A stretch of 44,406 nucleotides of DNA from Candidatus Harrysmithiimonas galli (GTDB taxonomy: Bacteria > Bacillota > Bacilli > CAJFEE01). Numbering within the stretch: the stretch's first letter is position 1; each line of letters begins with the position of its first letter. The translations under genes and the position numbers were made by a program. Of the stretch, positions 9,063 through 19,141 are shown in pieces. Under the pieces are notes generated by a model. The model searched no databases and was not told the origin of the DNA. It saw only the letters and a list, made by a program, of their open reading frames with translations. The stretch covers positions 1-44,406 of the forward strand of contig CAJFEE010000022.1 of the NCBI GenBank assembly GCA_904373265.1, in the 5' to 3' direction.

Positions 9063-9692
9063 CTACATTGTTTTTAATACCGGATCAATGAACGCAAGTA
9101 ATGCTCGAATTCCCATATATGTAAGTAATACAAATGCAGCCATGGCAATCACTTTAAATACCTTTTGCGACTTCGGCGTAACAGTTAATCCCCAACTCAC
9201 ACAAAATAACCAAAGCCCGTTCCCAAGATGATAAGTCGCACAAAGCACACCCAGTACATAAAATGCAAACCACCACGGACTGGATAAAATTTGCTCCATC
9301 ATATTAAAATCCACATGTGTTCCAAATAATGCCTGCACTCTTGTTTGCCAAACATGTATTACGATAAATACAAATAAATACACACCTGAAATCCTTTGAA
9401 TATAAAAATTCCAGTTTCTGCATGTCGGATATTGGCTGACATTGTTTTTAGATACATAGGCAATATAAATTCCGTATACCCCATGTAAAAGTAAAGGAAC
9501 AAAAATTACTACAATTTCAAGCAGATAGCGAAGTGGCATATTCCCTACTGCTTCAGCAGCATCATTATATGCTGTTGCTCCTTTCGTTGCCATAAAGTTA
9601 ACCGTTAAATGAAATCCTAAAAAAATAACCAGCGGGATCAAACCTAGAAGTGAATGAAGTTTTCGGTTAACAAAAGCTTGCTTTTGACCCAT
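9063..9692 (-). CDS. sdhC: Succinate dehydrogenase cytochrome b558 subunit
   Basis: The single large membrane anchor of the B. subtilis-type enzyme, with five transmembrane helices and histidines in RKLHSLLG, FLGFHLTVN, LLHGVYG, VIHVWQTR and ATYHLGNG for the two hemes; it reduces menaquinone. It is 209 residues from the chosen ATG. The open frame reaches seven codons further upstream, but GGGGAGGAG then falls inside it, so MGQKQAF is the start. First gene of sdhCAB and divergent from yslB. Confidence 0.95.
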   Translation of the reverse strand: MGQKQAFVNRKLHSLLGLIPLVIFLGFHLTVNFMATKGATAYNDAAEAVGNMPLRYLLEIVVIFVPLLLHGVYGIYIAYVSKNNVSQYPTCRNWNFYIQRISGVYLFVFIVIHVWQTRVQALFGTHVDFNMMEQILSSPWWFAFYVLGVLCATYHLGNGLWLFCVSWGLTVTPKSQKVFKVIAMAAFVLLTYMGIRALLAFIDPVLKTM

Positions 9693-9755
9693 TTTTTCTC
9701 CTCCCCTAAACATTAACTTAAATTCTATCTTTCATAAAAAATATGAAACATAATT

Positions 9756-9787
9756 ATTATACCAAAAAAATCAGACGATTTGTTCAA
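9756..9787 (-). promoter_or_regulatory. Candidate promoter of sdhCAB
   Basis: The minus strand has TGGTATAAT, a consensus -10 with the extended TGn motif, at 9764-9756. The best -35 (TTGAAC, 9787-9782) is 20 bases away, longer than usual, so the extended -10 may carry recognition. Further upstream, 9830-9843 carries the near-palindrome TTTTGT-GA-ACAAAA, a possible operator. Confidence 0.5.
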
Positions 9788-9960
9788 AAGTTTGGCATAT
9801 CTTAATATTTTATGTTTATTTTTTTAACTTTTTGTGAACAAAATCTATATTTTTACATTCTACTACAGCCGAAACGGATTTTATAGACTTTTTCGCTTTC
9901 TTTGTTTAAAATACTATTGAGCGTACGAAAACAAATGATCCTCGAGGTGAATAAATACAT

Positions 9961-10404
9961 ATGGATTTAACAAATGATGAACTGTTATATCATATTCAAG
10001 TCAGTGGATTTGCATACGAATTATTGCGTCACGATTTTTTGCATGAATTGCTAGGCAGTGATTACGAAGAAGTTTTATATTTAGGTGGAAAAAAATTAGC
10101 ACGTAAATATGTTATGAATAATGTTGGGGAAATTATTACTTTCTTTGAAGCTGCTGGCTTCGGTCATTTATCGGTTACAAATGAAGGAGAAAACAAAGCA
10201 ACTTTTGGATTAACCTCCCCGTTGATTCAAGAAAGAATGAAAAATGATGAAAAATCCTCATATCATTTGGAAGCGGGCTTTCTTGCACAAAGCTTCGAAA
10301 ATTTAAAACTGCAAATTACTGAATCTACCATTCGAATTCATAAAAAAACAGGGGTGATTGACTTTTACATCGAGTGGGATCCAAAAGATCAAGTGGATTT
10401 TTAA
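9961..10404 (+). CDS. yslB: YslB family protein (DUF2507)
   Basis: A 147-residue cytosolic protein matching the YslB family next to sdhCAB in Bacillaceae. The conserved start LYHIQVSGFAYELLRHDFLHELLG and the GKKLARKY segment are present. The fold is of the V4R/ligand-binding type by family knowledge; its function is not established. The start follows GAGGTG. It is transcribed away from sdhC and ends at the hairpin at 10465. Confidence 0.85.
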   Translation: MDLTNDELLYHIQVSGFAYELLRHDFLHELLGSDYEEVLYLGGKKLARKYVMNNVGEIITFFEAAGFGHLSVTNEGENKATFGLTSPLIQERMKNDEKSSYHLEAGFLAQSFENLKLQITESTIRIHKKTGVIDFYIEWDPKDQVDF

Positions 10405-10464
10405 TCTTCTGGAGATTTATTTTTATGTAGGAAATACAAAAAAGGCATGAACGAAAAAAGAAAC

Positions 10465-10530
10465 AGGCTCCTTTTAAAGATAAATGGCTTAAATTGTCTA
10501 AATCATCCTCTTTAAGATGGAGCCTTTTAT
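10465..10530 (+). terminator. Terminator after yslB
   Basis: AGGCTCC plus TTTTAAAG pairs with CTTTAAGAT-GGAGCCT around a long inner loop, followed by TTTTATATTTTT. It is about 60 bases after the yslB stop. Confidence 0.6.
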
Positions 10531-10795
10531 ATTTTTAAAGACAAACTTATCGCTACAAAAATAATGAATATTCAGATCAAATTTAACATAAGACTGTTCA
10601 ATTTTTTATAAAATGACAGAAGATCCGTCCAATGTGATATTTTCTTTGCAAAAAACCGTGCACAGACAAAATTCGTTTATTTCATCTCTTACCTATTTTA
10701 AGTACAAAAAACATCCTATCTTTCAGATATAAAAATTAAAAGAATACAAGACCGGGTGAGCAACTCATATTCTGGTCACAAACAATGAAAGATAT

Positions 10796-10987
10796 CTAAC
10801 GACTGTAAAAAAAGCATAAAAAACAAAACAGACCGTGATTCACTATAAAATCTCCCGATATCAATAAGATGTTCCAACATATATGTCTCCATAAAATATA
10901 AAGACCCTCTTTAAACAAAAGACAACATAAAAATATCCCCAAGCCTACTAAGGAAATCAAGGAACCAACCTTTTTATTTTTCATCAT
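10796..10987 (-). CDS. Possible small membrane protein, 63 residues
   Basis: I do not recognise this frame. It would encode MMKNKKVGSLISLVG..., with two hydrophobic segments (about residues 9-25 and 34-58) separated by a basic turn. The frame runs further back into the 3' end of uvrC, where it is only a shadow; the double ATG is the most plausible start but lacks a good ribosome site (GTTGGG nearby). It could be a small downstream gene, the tail of a decayed gene, or chance. The rest of 10531-10795 holds nothing I can name. Confidence 0.25.
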   Translation of the reverse strand: MMKNKKVGSLISLVGLGIFLCCLLFKEGLYILWRHICWNILLISGDFIVNHGLFCFLCFFYSR

Positions 10988-11087
10988 ACCCAACTGACTC
11001 AAAGTTATGCAATATCCAGCTTGCAGATCAAACTCATTGTCAGTTGGTTTCGAACACCATAATTTTATGTTTTCGATCCATCCAATA

Positions 11088-12869
11088 CTATTGATCATAA
11101 TTTTCTTTTTTCTCATAAATGGATCGTGCAACATTTTTCGGGATTTTTGCTTCCAAAAGTTCCTCATACGTCGCCTCACGCATTTTCTTCACACTTCCAA
11201 AATGCTTAAGTAGCTGCTGTTTTCTCTTTTCTCCAACTCCTGGTATATCATCCAAAAACGATTGAAATAAAGATTTCGCATGAACTTGCCGATGAAAAGT
11301 AATTGCAAACCGATGTACCTCATCCTGAATTCTTTGCAATAAATAAAAAGCATGACTATTTCGGTCAAGCGAAATAATTTCTGGCGGATCACCATATAGC
11401 AATTGGCTTGTTTTGTGTCGCTCATCCTTTGCCAAACCAGCAATCGGGATACAAAGGTTTAGCTCATCCTCCAACACCTCTTTAGCTGCCCGAATTTGTC
11501 CTTTTCCTCCATCAACAATCACCAAATCTGGCAACGGCAGCCCATCTCGCAGCACACGAATATACCGTCTCCGAATCACCTCTGCCATGGTTTGATAATC
11601 ATCTGCGCCCTTTACAGTCTGAACCTTAAACTTGCGATACATTTTAGGCTGCGGCTTTCCATCAACAAAAACAATCATCGCTGAAACTGGCGAAACACCT
11701 TGAATATTGGAATTATCAAACGCTTCAATTCGAGATAGATTTGAAATACCCATTGCTTCACCCAATTTTCTAGAAGCTTGGTATGTCCGCTCCTCATTTC
11801 TTTCCAACAACAAAAATTTCTCACGCAAAGCAGTCTCAGCATTCACCTTAGCCAACTGCAACAATTCTTTTTTCTTACCCTTTTTCGGAACCAACACCTT
11901 AATCTTTAAAAGCTCTGATAAAATCTCGATATCAATTCCTTCTGGCACATAGACTTCCTTTGGCACTGGATACAGCTTCTCCAAATAAAAAGTCGCCATA
12001 AAAGTTGTCAACGCATCATTCGGTTCATCATAAACGGGAAAAATCGAAACCTCACGTTCAATCAATTTTCCCTTCCGAATAAAGAAAACTTGCACACACA
12101 TCCATCCTTTATCAACCGCATATGCAAAATAATCTCGATCCAAATGGGTTTTGTCAATCATGTTTTGCGATTCCAAAACGGTTTCAATGGCAGTAATTTG
12201 ATCACGATATTCCTTTGCTCGCTCAAATTCCAATTTTTCTGCAGCCTCTAACATTTTTCTCTCCAAATTATTCTTTAAAAAATCATGCTTTCCATTTAAC
12301 ACCCGTACCATTTCACTGACCGTTTCTTTGTATACTTCTGGCGGTATTTCATATACACAAGGCGCAAGGCACTGATTTAAATGATAGTAAATACACGCCT
12401 TTGTTGGTAACTTACTGCATTTTCGTAACGGATAAATACGATCCAACAACTTTTTTGTTTCATTTGCTGCTGATGCACTTGGATACGGTCCGAAATACTT
12501 TCCACCATCCTTTTTTACATTTCTTGTTGTAAACACACGTGGATGCTTTTCATTCGTAATTTTAATATACGGATATGTTTTATCATCCTTTAGCATCACA
12601 TTGTATTTTGGATCATGCTTTTTAATCAAATTTAACTCTAAAATCAGCGCTTCCAAGTTAGAAGCAGTAATGATATATTCAAAATCGACGATTTCCTGAA
12701 CAAGGCGTTGTGTTTTTCCAGCATGCGCACCATTGAAATAGGAACGAACTCGATTTTTTAAAACCTTCGCCTTTCCAACATAAATAATGGTTCCATTTTT
12801 ATCCTTCATCAAATAGCAACCTGGTTTTTCTGGAAGCACCGCCAGCTTTTCCTTTATCCATTTGTTCAA
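11088..12869 (-). CDS. uvrC: UvrABC excinuclease subunit C
   Basis: Makes both incisions around a bulky lesion after UvrB has loaded. Domains in order: N-terminal GIY-YIG nuclease ([19 protein letters not shown], residues about 14-95), a Cys cluster ([21 protein letters not shown], about 151-171), a UVR motif (about 200-235), the RNase H-like nuclease ([11 protein letters not shown] and VIVDGGKGQ) and a C-terminal helix-hairpin-helix ([20 protein letters not shown]). At 593 residues it is full length. In B. subtilis trxA lies immediately upstream; here an unknown membrane protein and an MBL-fold hydrolase separate them. Confidence 0.97.
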   Translation of the reverse strand: MNKWIKEKLAVLPEKPGCYLMKDKNGTIIYVGKAKVLKNRVRSYFNGAHAGKTQRLVQEIVDFEYIITASNLEALILELNLIKKHDPKYNVMLKDDKTYPYIKITNEKHPRVFTTRNVKKDGGKYFGPYPSASAANETKKLLDRIYPLRKCSKLPTKACIYYHLNQCLAPCVYEIPPEVYKETVSEMVRVLNGKHDFLKNNLERKMLEAAEKLEFERAKEYRDQITAIETVLESQNMIDKTHLDRDYFAYAVDKGWMCVQVFFIRKGKLIEREVSIFPVYDEPNDALTTFMATFYLEKLYPVPKEVYVPEGIDIEILSELLKIKVLVPKKGKKKELLQLAKVNAETALREKFLLLERNEERTYQASRKLGEAMGISNLSRIEAFDNSNIQGVSPVSAMIVFVDGKPQPKMYRKFKVQTVKGADDYQTMAEVIRRRYIRVLRDGLPLPDLVIVDGGKGQIRAAKEVLEDELNLCIPIAGLAKDERHKTSQLLYGDPPEIISLDRNSHAFYLLQRIQDEVHRFAITFHRQVHAKSLFQSFLDDIPGVGEKRKQQLLKHFGSVKKMREATYEELLEAKIPKNVARSIYEKKENYDQ

Positions 12870-12941
12870 TGTAAGCCACCTTCTTTTTTATGCTCAAAAA
12901 TATTTTAGCATAACATAACGACTTTGAACTCCTTTTTAAAA

Positions 12942-13140
12942 AGGAGCTAAAACAAAAATCAAAAATAGCTTCTTTGCATTTTGTCTACTTTTCTTATAAT
13001 GAAACCGTAATTCTACCATAAGTAAAACAATAATCTTACTTGACCTTTTCTTCTCTAAATATTTCTCCTGTGCAAAAGCTTTAGAAAAAATAGGCTTGAA
13101 TCAAACTTTTTTTTTTACAAAATACTTTTGTCTTGGCTTG
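12942..13140 (+). repeat. Dispersed intergenic repeat, copy C
   Basis: About 200 bases starting GGAGCTAAAACAAAAATC and ending AATACTTTTGTCTTGGCTTG. The start, the TAGCTTCTTTGCATTTTGTC segment and the landmark CTTTAGAAAAAATAGGCTTG align in order with copy A at 4667. It fills most of the gap between the 203-residue membrane gene and uvrC; nothing else was seen there. Confidence 0.6.
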
Positions 13141-13192
13141 CATGAAATCTCCTTTGCCACCCCTAAAAAAATATCCCCAATCTTTCTATAAG

Positions 13193-13804
13193 TTATATGA
13201 CACGCTTCTTTTCGGAATAAGGATTCTTCAATTTCTCAGCCTGTCTTCTCATTCGATACTGTTTCCAATCATAAAACAAAAGGGAAACACCAGCATAACC
13301 AATTCCAAATAACAAAAAAAATACATAAAAGCGCATCCATATAACCGGTTCAACATACCAAGATTTTTGCAATGGAGCATACACATAGCAAAAAGCTTGC
13401 ATACAAAAACCGCTTTTCCATGCCTCAACCAAACGTTTAATCCGAGGAAGCACAGCATTCAAATCAAAAAAATACAACTGAACATAATAAAAAAAGTGAT
13501 AAAGGAAAAAGCCACCGAGCATCCAGCCAACCGATTGCCACTCCATCTTATAAAGCCACATTCCTTCCACCAAAAATGCTATGATCAAAAAATAACGCGG
13601 AAAGCTTAACGGAAGCAAAATAACAAGAATTGGAAATAAAAGCAACCATGTATAAAGCCACGCTGTAATATCTACTCCCCAAAAACCATTACGAAATACA
13701 AAAATAAAATTGATACAAACAAAGGAGGTAAACATACGATTTTGCTCTTTTATTCCGACTTGAATTAAGCTTTTTATTCCATCCATACTTTTTATCCATC
13801 CCAT
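13193..13804 (-). CDS. Unknown multi-pass membrane protein
   Basis: A 203-residue protein I do not recognise. It has about five hydrophobic segments (residues about 24-37, 45-66, 68-85, 91-113 and 153-178), a basic loop between the fourth and fifth, and a basic C-terminal tail (DWKQYRMRRQAEKLKNPYSEKKR). The start is uncertain: ATG at 13804 or the in-frame ATG at 13786, neither with a strong ribosome site. It lies between uvrC and the MBL-fold gene, where B. subtilis has no equivalent. Confidence 0.6.
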   Translation of the reverse strand: MGWIKSMDGIKSLIQVGIKEQNRMFTSFVCINFIFVFRNGFWGVDITAWLYTWLLLFPILVILLPLSFPRYFLIIAFLVEGMWLYKMEWQSVGWMLGGFFLYHFFYYVQLYFFDLNAVLPRIKRLVEAWKSGFCMQAFCYVYAPLQKSWYVEPVIWMRFYVFFLLFGIGYAGVSLLFYDWKQYRMRRQAEKLKNPYSEKKRVI

Positions 13805-13995
13805 TCATTACCAAGTCCAATAACTGTTAACAGGATAGACACACAATACTGAATATAAACATAAAATAAAAATCAAATCTCTTATCAAAGTCTATATTTT
13901 AAGCCTCACTTCAATCTTGATACACATATCTTCTCAACATCTTCTAAAATATTCCATTTCATATTTCACTCTTTTAAAGAAGACCAAATGATTTT

Positions 13996-14973
13996 TTACA
14001 CAGAAGGTAAATAATATATGTACACCTCTTTTTTTACTTTACGCAGTACACGTCCAGTTCGATACAAATGCTCCAAATGTGCAAAAACTTCCATGGCAGC
14101 AAACCATTTTTGCATAGCTGGAAAAGCCTCAAAATCTCCACCACCGTAATCCCACTTCATTTCCCGGGAAACATCATATACACATTTTTCACCCGTCATT
14201 AAGATTTCACAGGCTTCATTTAAACGATTCTCATGATGTTTTAAAAGTTCATCAATTCTTTGATTGACATTTTCAACTGGTTGGCGGTGTGCTGACAACA
14301 AAATTTTCACGGGCATATTACGAACCTTACGCAAATTATCCATAAATAGACCTAAGTAATCCGTTTTAAAATCCCAAAGTCCGATATTCGGTGTAATTTT
14401 TGCCAAAATATGATCTCCAGAAATCAACAAACCTTGTGCTGCATCCCATAAACCCAATTGTCCTGGTGTATGTCCAGCTAAATCAACCGCTTCAAAACGA
14501 TATTTTCCGACCGTTAGAACATCTCCTTCTTGTATACTGACAAAATCAATGGCAAAGTCATTACAATATTTATGCGCTGGATGAATGTTACGCTCCAACT
14601 GTACATTCTTTGGCATTCCCATATAATCTTGGAACTTTAACACCTCTGCCCAATACGCATGAGTCAAAAACGCATTGACCGTTCTTCCTTCTCCTGGTTC
14701 AATGTACACCTTGGTGGTCGGGGTCATCAATTTGCTCGTTAACCCAGTATGATCTGCATGCAAATGAGTTAAAAAAATATCTGTATCATCCATGGAAATA
14801 CCTATTTCATCTAAAGCATTTCGCATCGCTTTTTCACATTCTGGATGATTAAATCCAGTATCAATCAATAAATTTCTTTTATCTCCAACCACCAAATAAC
14901 TGTACAGTGCTTTTAAAGGATTTTTCGGTAGCGGTATTTCAATTCGGTAAATATTTTCCAAAACTTGTTCCAT
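13996..14973 (-). CDS. MBL-fold metallohydrolase
   Basis: A metallo-beta-lactamase-fold hydrolase of about 325 residues. Metal ligands are in THLHADH (about residues 69-75), the later His in DLAGHTPGQLGLW, the Asp in LLISGDHIL and a final His in LLSAHRQP. The C-terminal ~80 residues form the winged-helix-like tail of glyoxalase II-like/YflN-type proteins. The substrate cannot be told; hydrolysis of a thioester, lactone or similar is typical. The ATG (14973) has AGGAGG 7 bases upstream; a TTG two codons earlier is too close. It lies downstream of trxA behind a terminator that sits immediately before its ribosome site. Confidence 0.85.
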   Translation of the reverse strand: MEQVLENIYRIEIPLPKNPLKALYSYLVVGDKRNLLIDTGFNHPECEKAMRNALDEIGISMDDTDIFLTHLHADHTGLTSKLMTPTTKVYIEPGEGRTVNAFLTHAYWAEVLKFQDYMGMPKNVQLERNIHPAHKYCNDFAIDFVSIQEGDVLTVGKYRFEAVDLAGHTPGQLGLWDAAQGLLISGDHILAKITPNIGLWDFKTDYLGLFMDNLRKVRNMPVKILLSAHRQPVENVNQRIDELLKHHENRLNEACEILMTGEKCVYDVSREMKWDYGGGDFEAFPAMQKWFAAMEVFAHLEHLYRTGRVLRKVKKEVYIYYLPSV

Positions 14974-14985
14974 ATGCAATCCTCC

Positions 14986-15018
14986 TAAAAAAAAGAACTA
15001 CTCTAATTTATCGAGTAG
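14986..15018 (-). terminator. Terminator of trxA
   Basis: On the minus strand CTACTC (15018-15013) and GAGTAG (15003-14998) flank a 9-base loop, followed by TCTTTTTTTT. It lies directly upstream of the ribosome site of the MBL-fold gene, so read-through may feed that gene. Confidence 0.75.
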
Positions 15019-15035
15019 CCCTTTTGATGATTTTC

Positions 15036-15344
15036 TTACTGTAAAGCAAATTTTTTCAATTCATCCTTTGGCTTAAATCCAACAACTTGATCGACTTTTG
15101 CACCATCCTTAAACAAAATCAAAGTCGGAATGCTCATAACACCAAATTGAGCCGCTGTTTCTGGATTTTCATCTACATCTACTTTTACAATTTTTACTTG
15201 ACCACCAATCTCGGCATCCAGTTCTTCTAACACAGGTGCAAGCATCTTACAAGGTCCACACCATGGAGCCCAAAAATCCACCAATACTGTGCCGTTTTGA
15301 ACCGTTTCTTTAAAATTTGCGTCTGTTCCATATACAATTGCCAT
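15036..15344 (-). CDS. trxA: Thioredoxin
   Basis: The general cytosolic disulfide reductant, serving ribonucleotide reductase, peroxiredoxins and others. The active site is WCGPC within [14 protein letters not shown] (Cys at about 29 and 32), with the cis-Pro in MSIPTL. At 102 residues it has no signal peptide and usual length. AGGAGG precedes the ATG. It has its own sigma-A promoter (15423-15451) and terminator, so it is monocistronic. Confidence 0.97.
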   Translation of the reverse strand: MAIVYGTDANFKETVQNGTVLVDFWAPWCGPCKMLAPVLEELDAEIGGQVKIVKVDVDENPETAAQFGVMSIPTLILFKDGAKVDQVVGFKPKDELKKFALQ

Positions 15345-15422
15345 TTGTATTCCTCCTAAAAAATTATTTTCTTTGTTTCAAAGCCATTCACATTTATAGC
15401 GTGCCTTTGTCTCAATAACTCT

Positions 15423-15451
15423 ATCCTAGTCAAAAAAGCATTTCCTGTCAA
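15423..15451 (-). promoter_or_regulatory. Sigma-A promoter of trxA
   Basis: The minus strand has TTGACA (15451-15446), a 17-base spacer and TAGGAT (15428-15423), about 80 bases before the trxA ATG. Confidence 0.65.
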
Positions 15452-15633
15452 AAAAGCTGTTTACGAAGTCTATTTTCGCAAAAAAAGTTGCGGACATATT
15501 CACAAATATTCAATTAAAAAACGCAAATGCTTCACTTAGATTTTGTTAGAAAATCATGGAAACACCCTAGATTCAAACAGTTTTGAATCAAACCATCACA
15601 TAATGAAAAACAGACTCAATAGATAGAAAAATA

Positions 15634-18000
15634 TTACTGAAACTGTGCAATGGTCACACCTAAACCACCTTCACCCTGTCCACCCAACCGGAAATCTTTT
15701 ACCCGCTTATGACATTTTAAATACGCTTGAACTCCTTTTCGGAGCGCACCTGTTCCATGGCCATGAATAATGGTTACCCGTGGATAGTTAGATAGCAGTG
15801 CCTGATCAACAAATCGCTCTAAACGATGCATCGCTTCCTCGTAACGTAAGCCACGTAAATCTAATTGTGTAGAAACTGAACGGTTGGCACTTTTGACCGA
15901 TGAGACTACCTTTACTTGTCGCTTAACTGGATTCGATTGGATTTTTTCTAAATCATGGATCGGAACCTTTGTTTTCATGATTCCAATCTGAACCATCCAC
16001 TCCTTTGCACCAACCTTTTCAACCAATGTTCCTTTTTGATTCAGTGAATGTACTTTTACCTCATCACCTGCTTCCAACTGCTTTGGTACTTGAATTTGAG
16101 CATGAGAAGACACTTCAACCTGTTTTTTTAACGTTTTAGAAACCCTATTTAGCTTACCTTGCATTTCAATTAACTCATGCTCCTTAAAACCTTCAGCACC
16201 CAACTGCTTCATCAACTGTAGCTGAGCAATCATTTCCTTTGCCTGTTTTTGCACAGCCATCATTTCTTCTTGAATTTCTTCCTGCGCTTTTTTGCGCAAA
16301 ACCTCCTTTTCTGCCTCTAACTTCGCTCGTTCTTGTTCCAAATTTAATCGAATTTCTTCTGCTTCAAAAGTAGCTTTTGCTGCACGCTGTCTGTACCGTT
16401 CAACCCGCCGTTTTTCCTTTTGTAATGCACGAATCATAGTTTCAACACGATTTGTTTCATCACTTAATTGTAGCCCTGCTCGTTTTAAAATACTATCTTG
16501 TAAGCCGAGCCGTTTAGAAATTTCAAAAGCATTTGATTTCCCAGGAATTCCAAGTTGCAAACGATAGGTTGGACTCAACGTCTCAACTTGAAATTCCATA
16601 CTGGCATTTTCAATTCCCTGTGTTTCAAAAGCATACATTTTCAGCTCAGCATAATGTGTTGTCGCAAATACTTTTACTTTCCGCTCCTTCATTTCTTCCA
16701 AAATTGCAATAGCAAGCGCCGCACCTTCTTGTGGATCTGTTCCTGCACCAAGCTCATCAAATAAAACCAGAGAAGTTTCATCTGCGACAGATAAAATTTT
16801 TACAATATTGACCATATGTGAGCTGAATGTACTGAGCGATTGTTCAATGGATTGCTCATCACCAATATCGGCCAGTACATATCGAAACACATGTAAGATT
16901 GAACCTTCTGCTGCTGGGATTTGCAAACCACTTTGCATCATTAAAACTACCAAACCCAATGTTTTTAACAAAACCGTTTTTCCACCTGTATTCGGACCAG
17001 TAATCACGACCGCAGCCGTTTCTGAAGAAAAAATCAAATCATTTCTGACAACAGTATTCAAATCAATCAATGGATGACCAACTTTTTTTAAATGAATATG
17101 TCCGTTTTGATTTAAAATCGGTTTTGTACATCGCATCTCCCTAGAATAATGTGCCTTAGCAAAAATTCCATCCAATATGCACAACTCTTGTACATTCACA
17201 TAAATTTCATGACTGTACTGCTTAATTTCCTCAGTTAGCTCACGTAGGATCCGTTCAATTTCTCGCTCCTCCTTCAAACGAAGTACCGACCGCTCATGAT
17301 TAAGCTGCACAACACGCTCTGGCTCAATAAATAATGTGTTACCTGAAGCAGAAGCATCATGCACAACACCACCGAAATAACTGCGGTGTTCTGCTTTTAC
17401 TGGCAAAACAAAGCGGTCATTTCGAACTGTAATCAAAATATCTGACAGCATCTTCTGTACATTTGGATTTTTTAACAACCCATCAAGCTGATCACGTACA
17501 CGATTTTCCAAACTTCGAAGCTGTACACGAATAGCACGCAATCCAGGCGATGCATCGTCCACAATCTGACCTTGATCATCTACACTGGAGTGCAATTTCT
17601 TTTCCAGCTCAGGAATGGGCTGCAATGCCTCAAAGTAAACCGATAAAAATTGCAGGGTATCCTCCCCTTCATATTTTTCATAATAGGCTTTCATTTTTTT
17701 CGTTCCATATAATACATCTGCAATCTGCCGACATTCCACACCGGATGCTATACTACCAATTTGAATCCGTTTTATCACTTCCCGCACATCACCAATCCCA
17801 CCAAACGGAGGTGCTCCCAGCAAACGAAAACAAGCCAGTGCCTCATCCGTTTCCTCTTGTAGACGCACAATCTCATCATAAGAGTCCGACGGACAAATAC
17901 GGGTAATCCACTGTTTTCCCATTTCTGTTTGTGCATATTGTCCAACATGCGCAATAACCTTATGAAATTCCAATGTATCCATTGTTTTTTGTATCATCAT
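15634..18000 (-). CDS. mutS2: Endonuclease MutS2
   Basis: A MutS-like ATPase with a C-terminal Smr nuclease domain. The core and lever helices (about 1-310) come first, then the ATPase domain with Walker A GPNTGGKT (near residue 330) and the Walker B segment LVLFDELGAGTD. A long coiled coil follows (about 515-620), then the Smr domain LDLRGLRYEEA...IHGHGTGALRKGV (about 713-788). Members act on recombination intermediates and, in B. subtilis, on collided ribosomes. At 788 residues it is full length. Two adjacent ATGs are possible starts behind TTGGAAA. It is divergent from rnhC; zapA, cvpA and polX, normally between them, are missing here. Confidence 0.96.
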   Translation of the reverse strand: MMIQKTMDTLEFHKVIAHVGQYAQTEMGKQWITRICPSDSYDEIVRLQEETDEALACFRLLGAPPFGGIGDVREVIKRIQIGSIASGVECRQIADVLYGTKKMKAYYEKYEGEDTLQFLSVYFEALQPIPELEKKLHSSVDDQGQIVDDASPGLRAIRVQLRSLENRVRDQLDGLLKNPNVQKMLSDILITVRNDRFVLPVKAEHRSYFGGVVHDASASGNTLFIEPERVVQLNHERSVLRLKEEREIERILRELTEEIKQYSHEIYVNVQELCILDGIFAKAHYSREMRCTKPILNQNGHIHLKKVGHPLIDLNTVVRNDLIFSSETAAVVITGPNTGGKTVLLKTLGLVVLMMQSGLQIPAAEGSILHVFRYVLADIGDEQSIEQSLSTFSSHMVNIVKILSVADETSLVLFDELGAGTDPQEGAALAIAILEEMKERKVKVFATTHYAELKMYAFETQGIENASMEFQVETLSPTYRLQLGIPGKSNAFEISKRLGLQDSILKRAGLQLSDETNRVETMIRALQKEKRRVERYRQRAAKATFEAEEIRLNLEQERAKLEAEKEVLRKKAQEEIQEEMMAVQKQAKEMIAQLQLMKQLGAEGFKEHELIEMQGKLNRVSKTLKKQVEVSSHAQIQVPKQLEAGDEVKVHSLNQKGTLVEKVGAKEWMVQIGIMKTKVPIHDLEKIQSNPVKRQVKVVSSVKSANRSVSTQLDLRGLRYEEAMHRLERFVDQALLSNYPRVTIIHGHGTGALRKGVQAYLKCHKRVKDFRLGGQGEGGLGVTIAQFQ

Positions 18001-18220
18001 TTTCCAATCACTTTCTGCCTTTTCTTATTCTTTTCCCATTGTAGCAAAATGAGAAGAATTTTAAAACCACCAACGATCAAAGTCTCAAGAATGCGATCAT
18101 TTTGTCTTTGCCTAATCATACATGCTTATGAATATTCTTGCCATTAACTAGGAAAGCATTTAATTTTCACGAAAAAAATTGTAAGATGAAAGAACAAAAA
18201 AATTTAAGGAGGAAAAGGAA

Positions 18221-19141
18221 ATGTCTTCTGTCACATTGCAACTTTCAGAGGAAATACTTGATAAAATGAAACAATTTTATCAAGCTGAGCAAATCAAAAA
18301 TAAAAACCCACACGCTTGTTTCACCGCCAAAACTGCTGGCTGTACCATTACCATCTATACCTCAAAAAAAGTGCTGTTCCAAGGAAAGGAAGCTGAAAAA
18401 GAAAGTAAAATTTGGGCGACCTCTGGCAAAACAACAGAGAAAAGGAAAATCGAACTCAGCATGCAACCACATGGAAGCTTTTTTGCACATATCGGATCAG
18501 ATGAAGTTGGAACTGGCGATTATTTTGGTCCGATGACTGTCTGTGCCACCTATATTGATGAAAAAGCCCAACAAGCATTGACCGATTTTAAAATTCAAGA
18601 TTCAAAAGCAATGACAGACAGCTATATTTGCCATATCGCACCGAAAATGCAAAAACTATTCCCTTTCAGTTTATTAATTTTGCCTAATGAAAAGTATAAT
18701 CACTTACAAAAAAACGGTTATAATCAAGGAAAAATGAAAGCATACTTACATAATCAAGCCATTCTACATTTATACAAAAAAATACATGCAAAGAAAAATC
18801 CACCCAAGACCATAATCGATCAATTTGCCAAGCCAAGTACATATTATCAATATTTAGCAGATGCGCCATATATTGCAAAAACGAATGTATTTTTTGAAAC
18901 AAAAGCAGAAAATAAATACTTGGCAGTTGCTTGCGGCTCCATATTGGCTCGTTATGCTTTTTTACAAAAAATGAAACAAATGAACGAAAAATGGGGAATG
19001 GATTTTCCTAAAGGTGCTAGCCATACGGTCGACCAAGCCGCAACAAAATTTATTCAAACCCATGGGATAGAAAATTTACCCCTTGTTGCCAAAATACATT
19101 TTGCCAACACTGAGAAAGCAAAAAAACATCTGTTTAACTAA
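18221..19141 (+). CDS. rnhC: Ribonuclease HIII
   Basis: Cleaves the RNA strand of RNA-DNA hybrids. The N-terminal TBP-like binding domain (about 1-85) is followed by the catalytic domain beginning IGSDEVGTGDYFGPM (acidic residues Asp/Glu near 92-93), with a further Asp in FKIQDSKAM and one in IIDQFAKP. At 306 residues it is full length. AAGGAGG precedes the ATG. It is one of the few plus-strand genes. In B. subtilis it is next to pheT in this neighbourhood; here a sirtuin gene and two gaps come between. Confidence 0.95.
   Translation: MSSVTLQLSEEILDKMKQFYQAEQIKNKNPHACFTAKTAGCTITIYTSKKVLFQGKEAEKESKIWATSGKTTEKRKIELSMQPHGSFFAHIGSDEVGTGDYFGPMTVCATYIDEKAQQALTDFKIQDSKAMTDSYICHIAPKMQKLFPFSLLILPNEKYNHLQKNGYNQGKMKAYLHNQAILHLYKKIHAKKNPPKTIIDQFAKPSTYYQYLADAPYIAKTNVFFETKAENKYLAVACGSILARYAFLQKMKQMNEKWGMDFPKGASHTVDQAATKFIQTHGIENLPLVAKIHFANTEKAKKHLFN

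Noticed and set aside
15634-18000. Mismatch-repair MutS
   Set aside because: The N-terminal mismatch-binding domain is absent and a C-terminal Smr domain is present, so it is MutS2.
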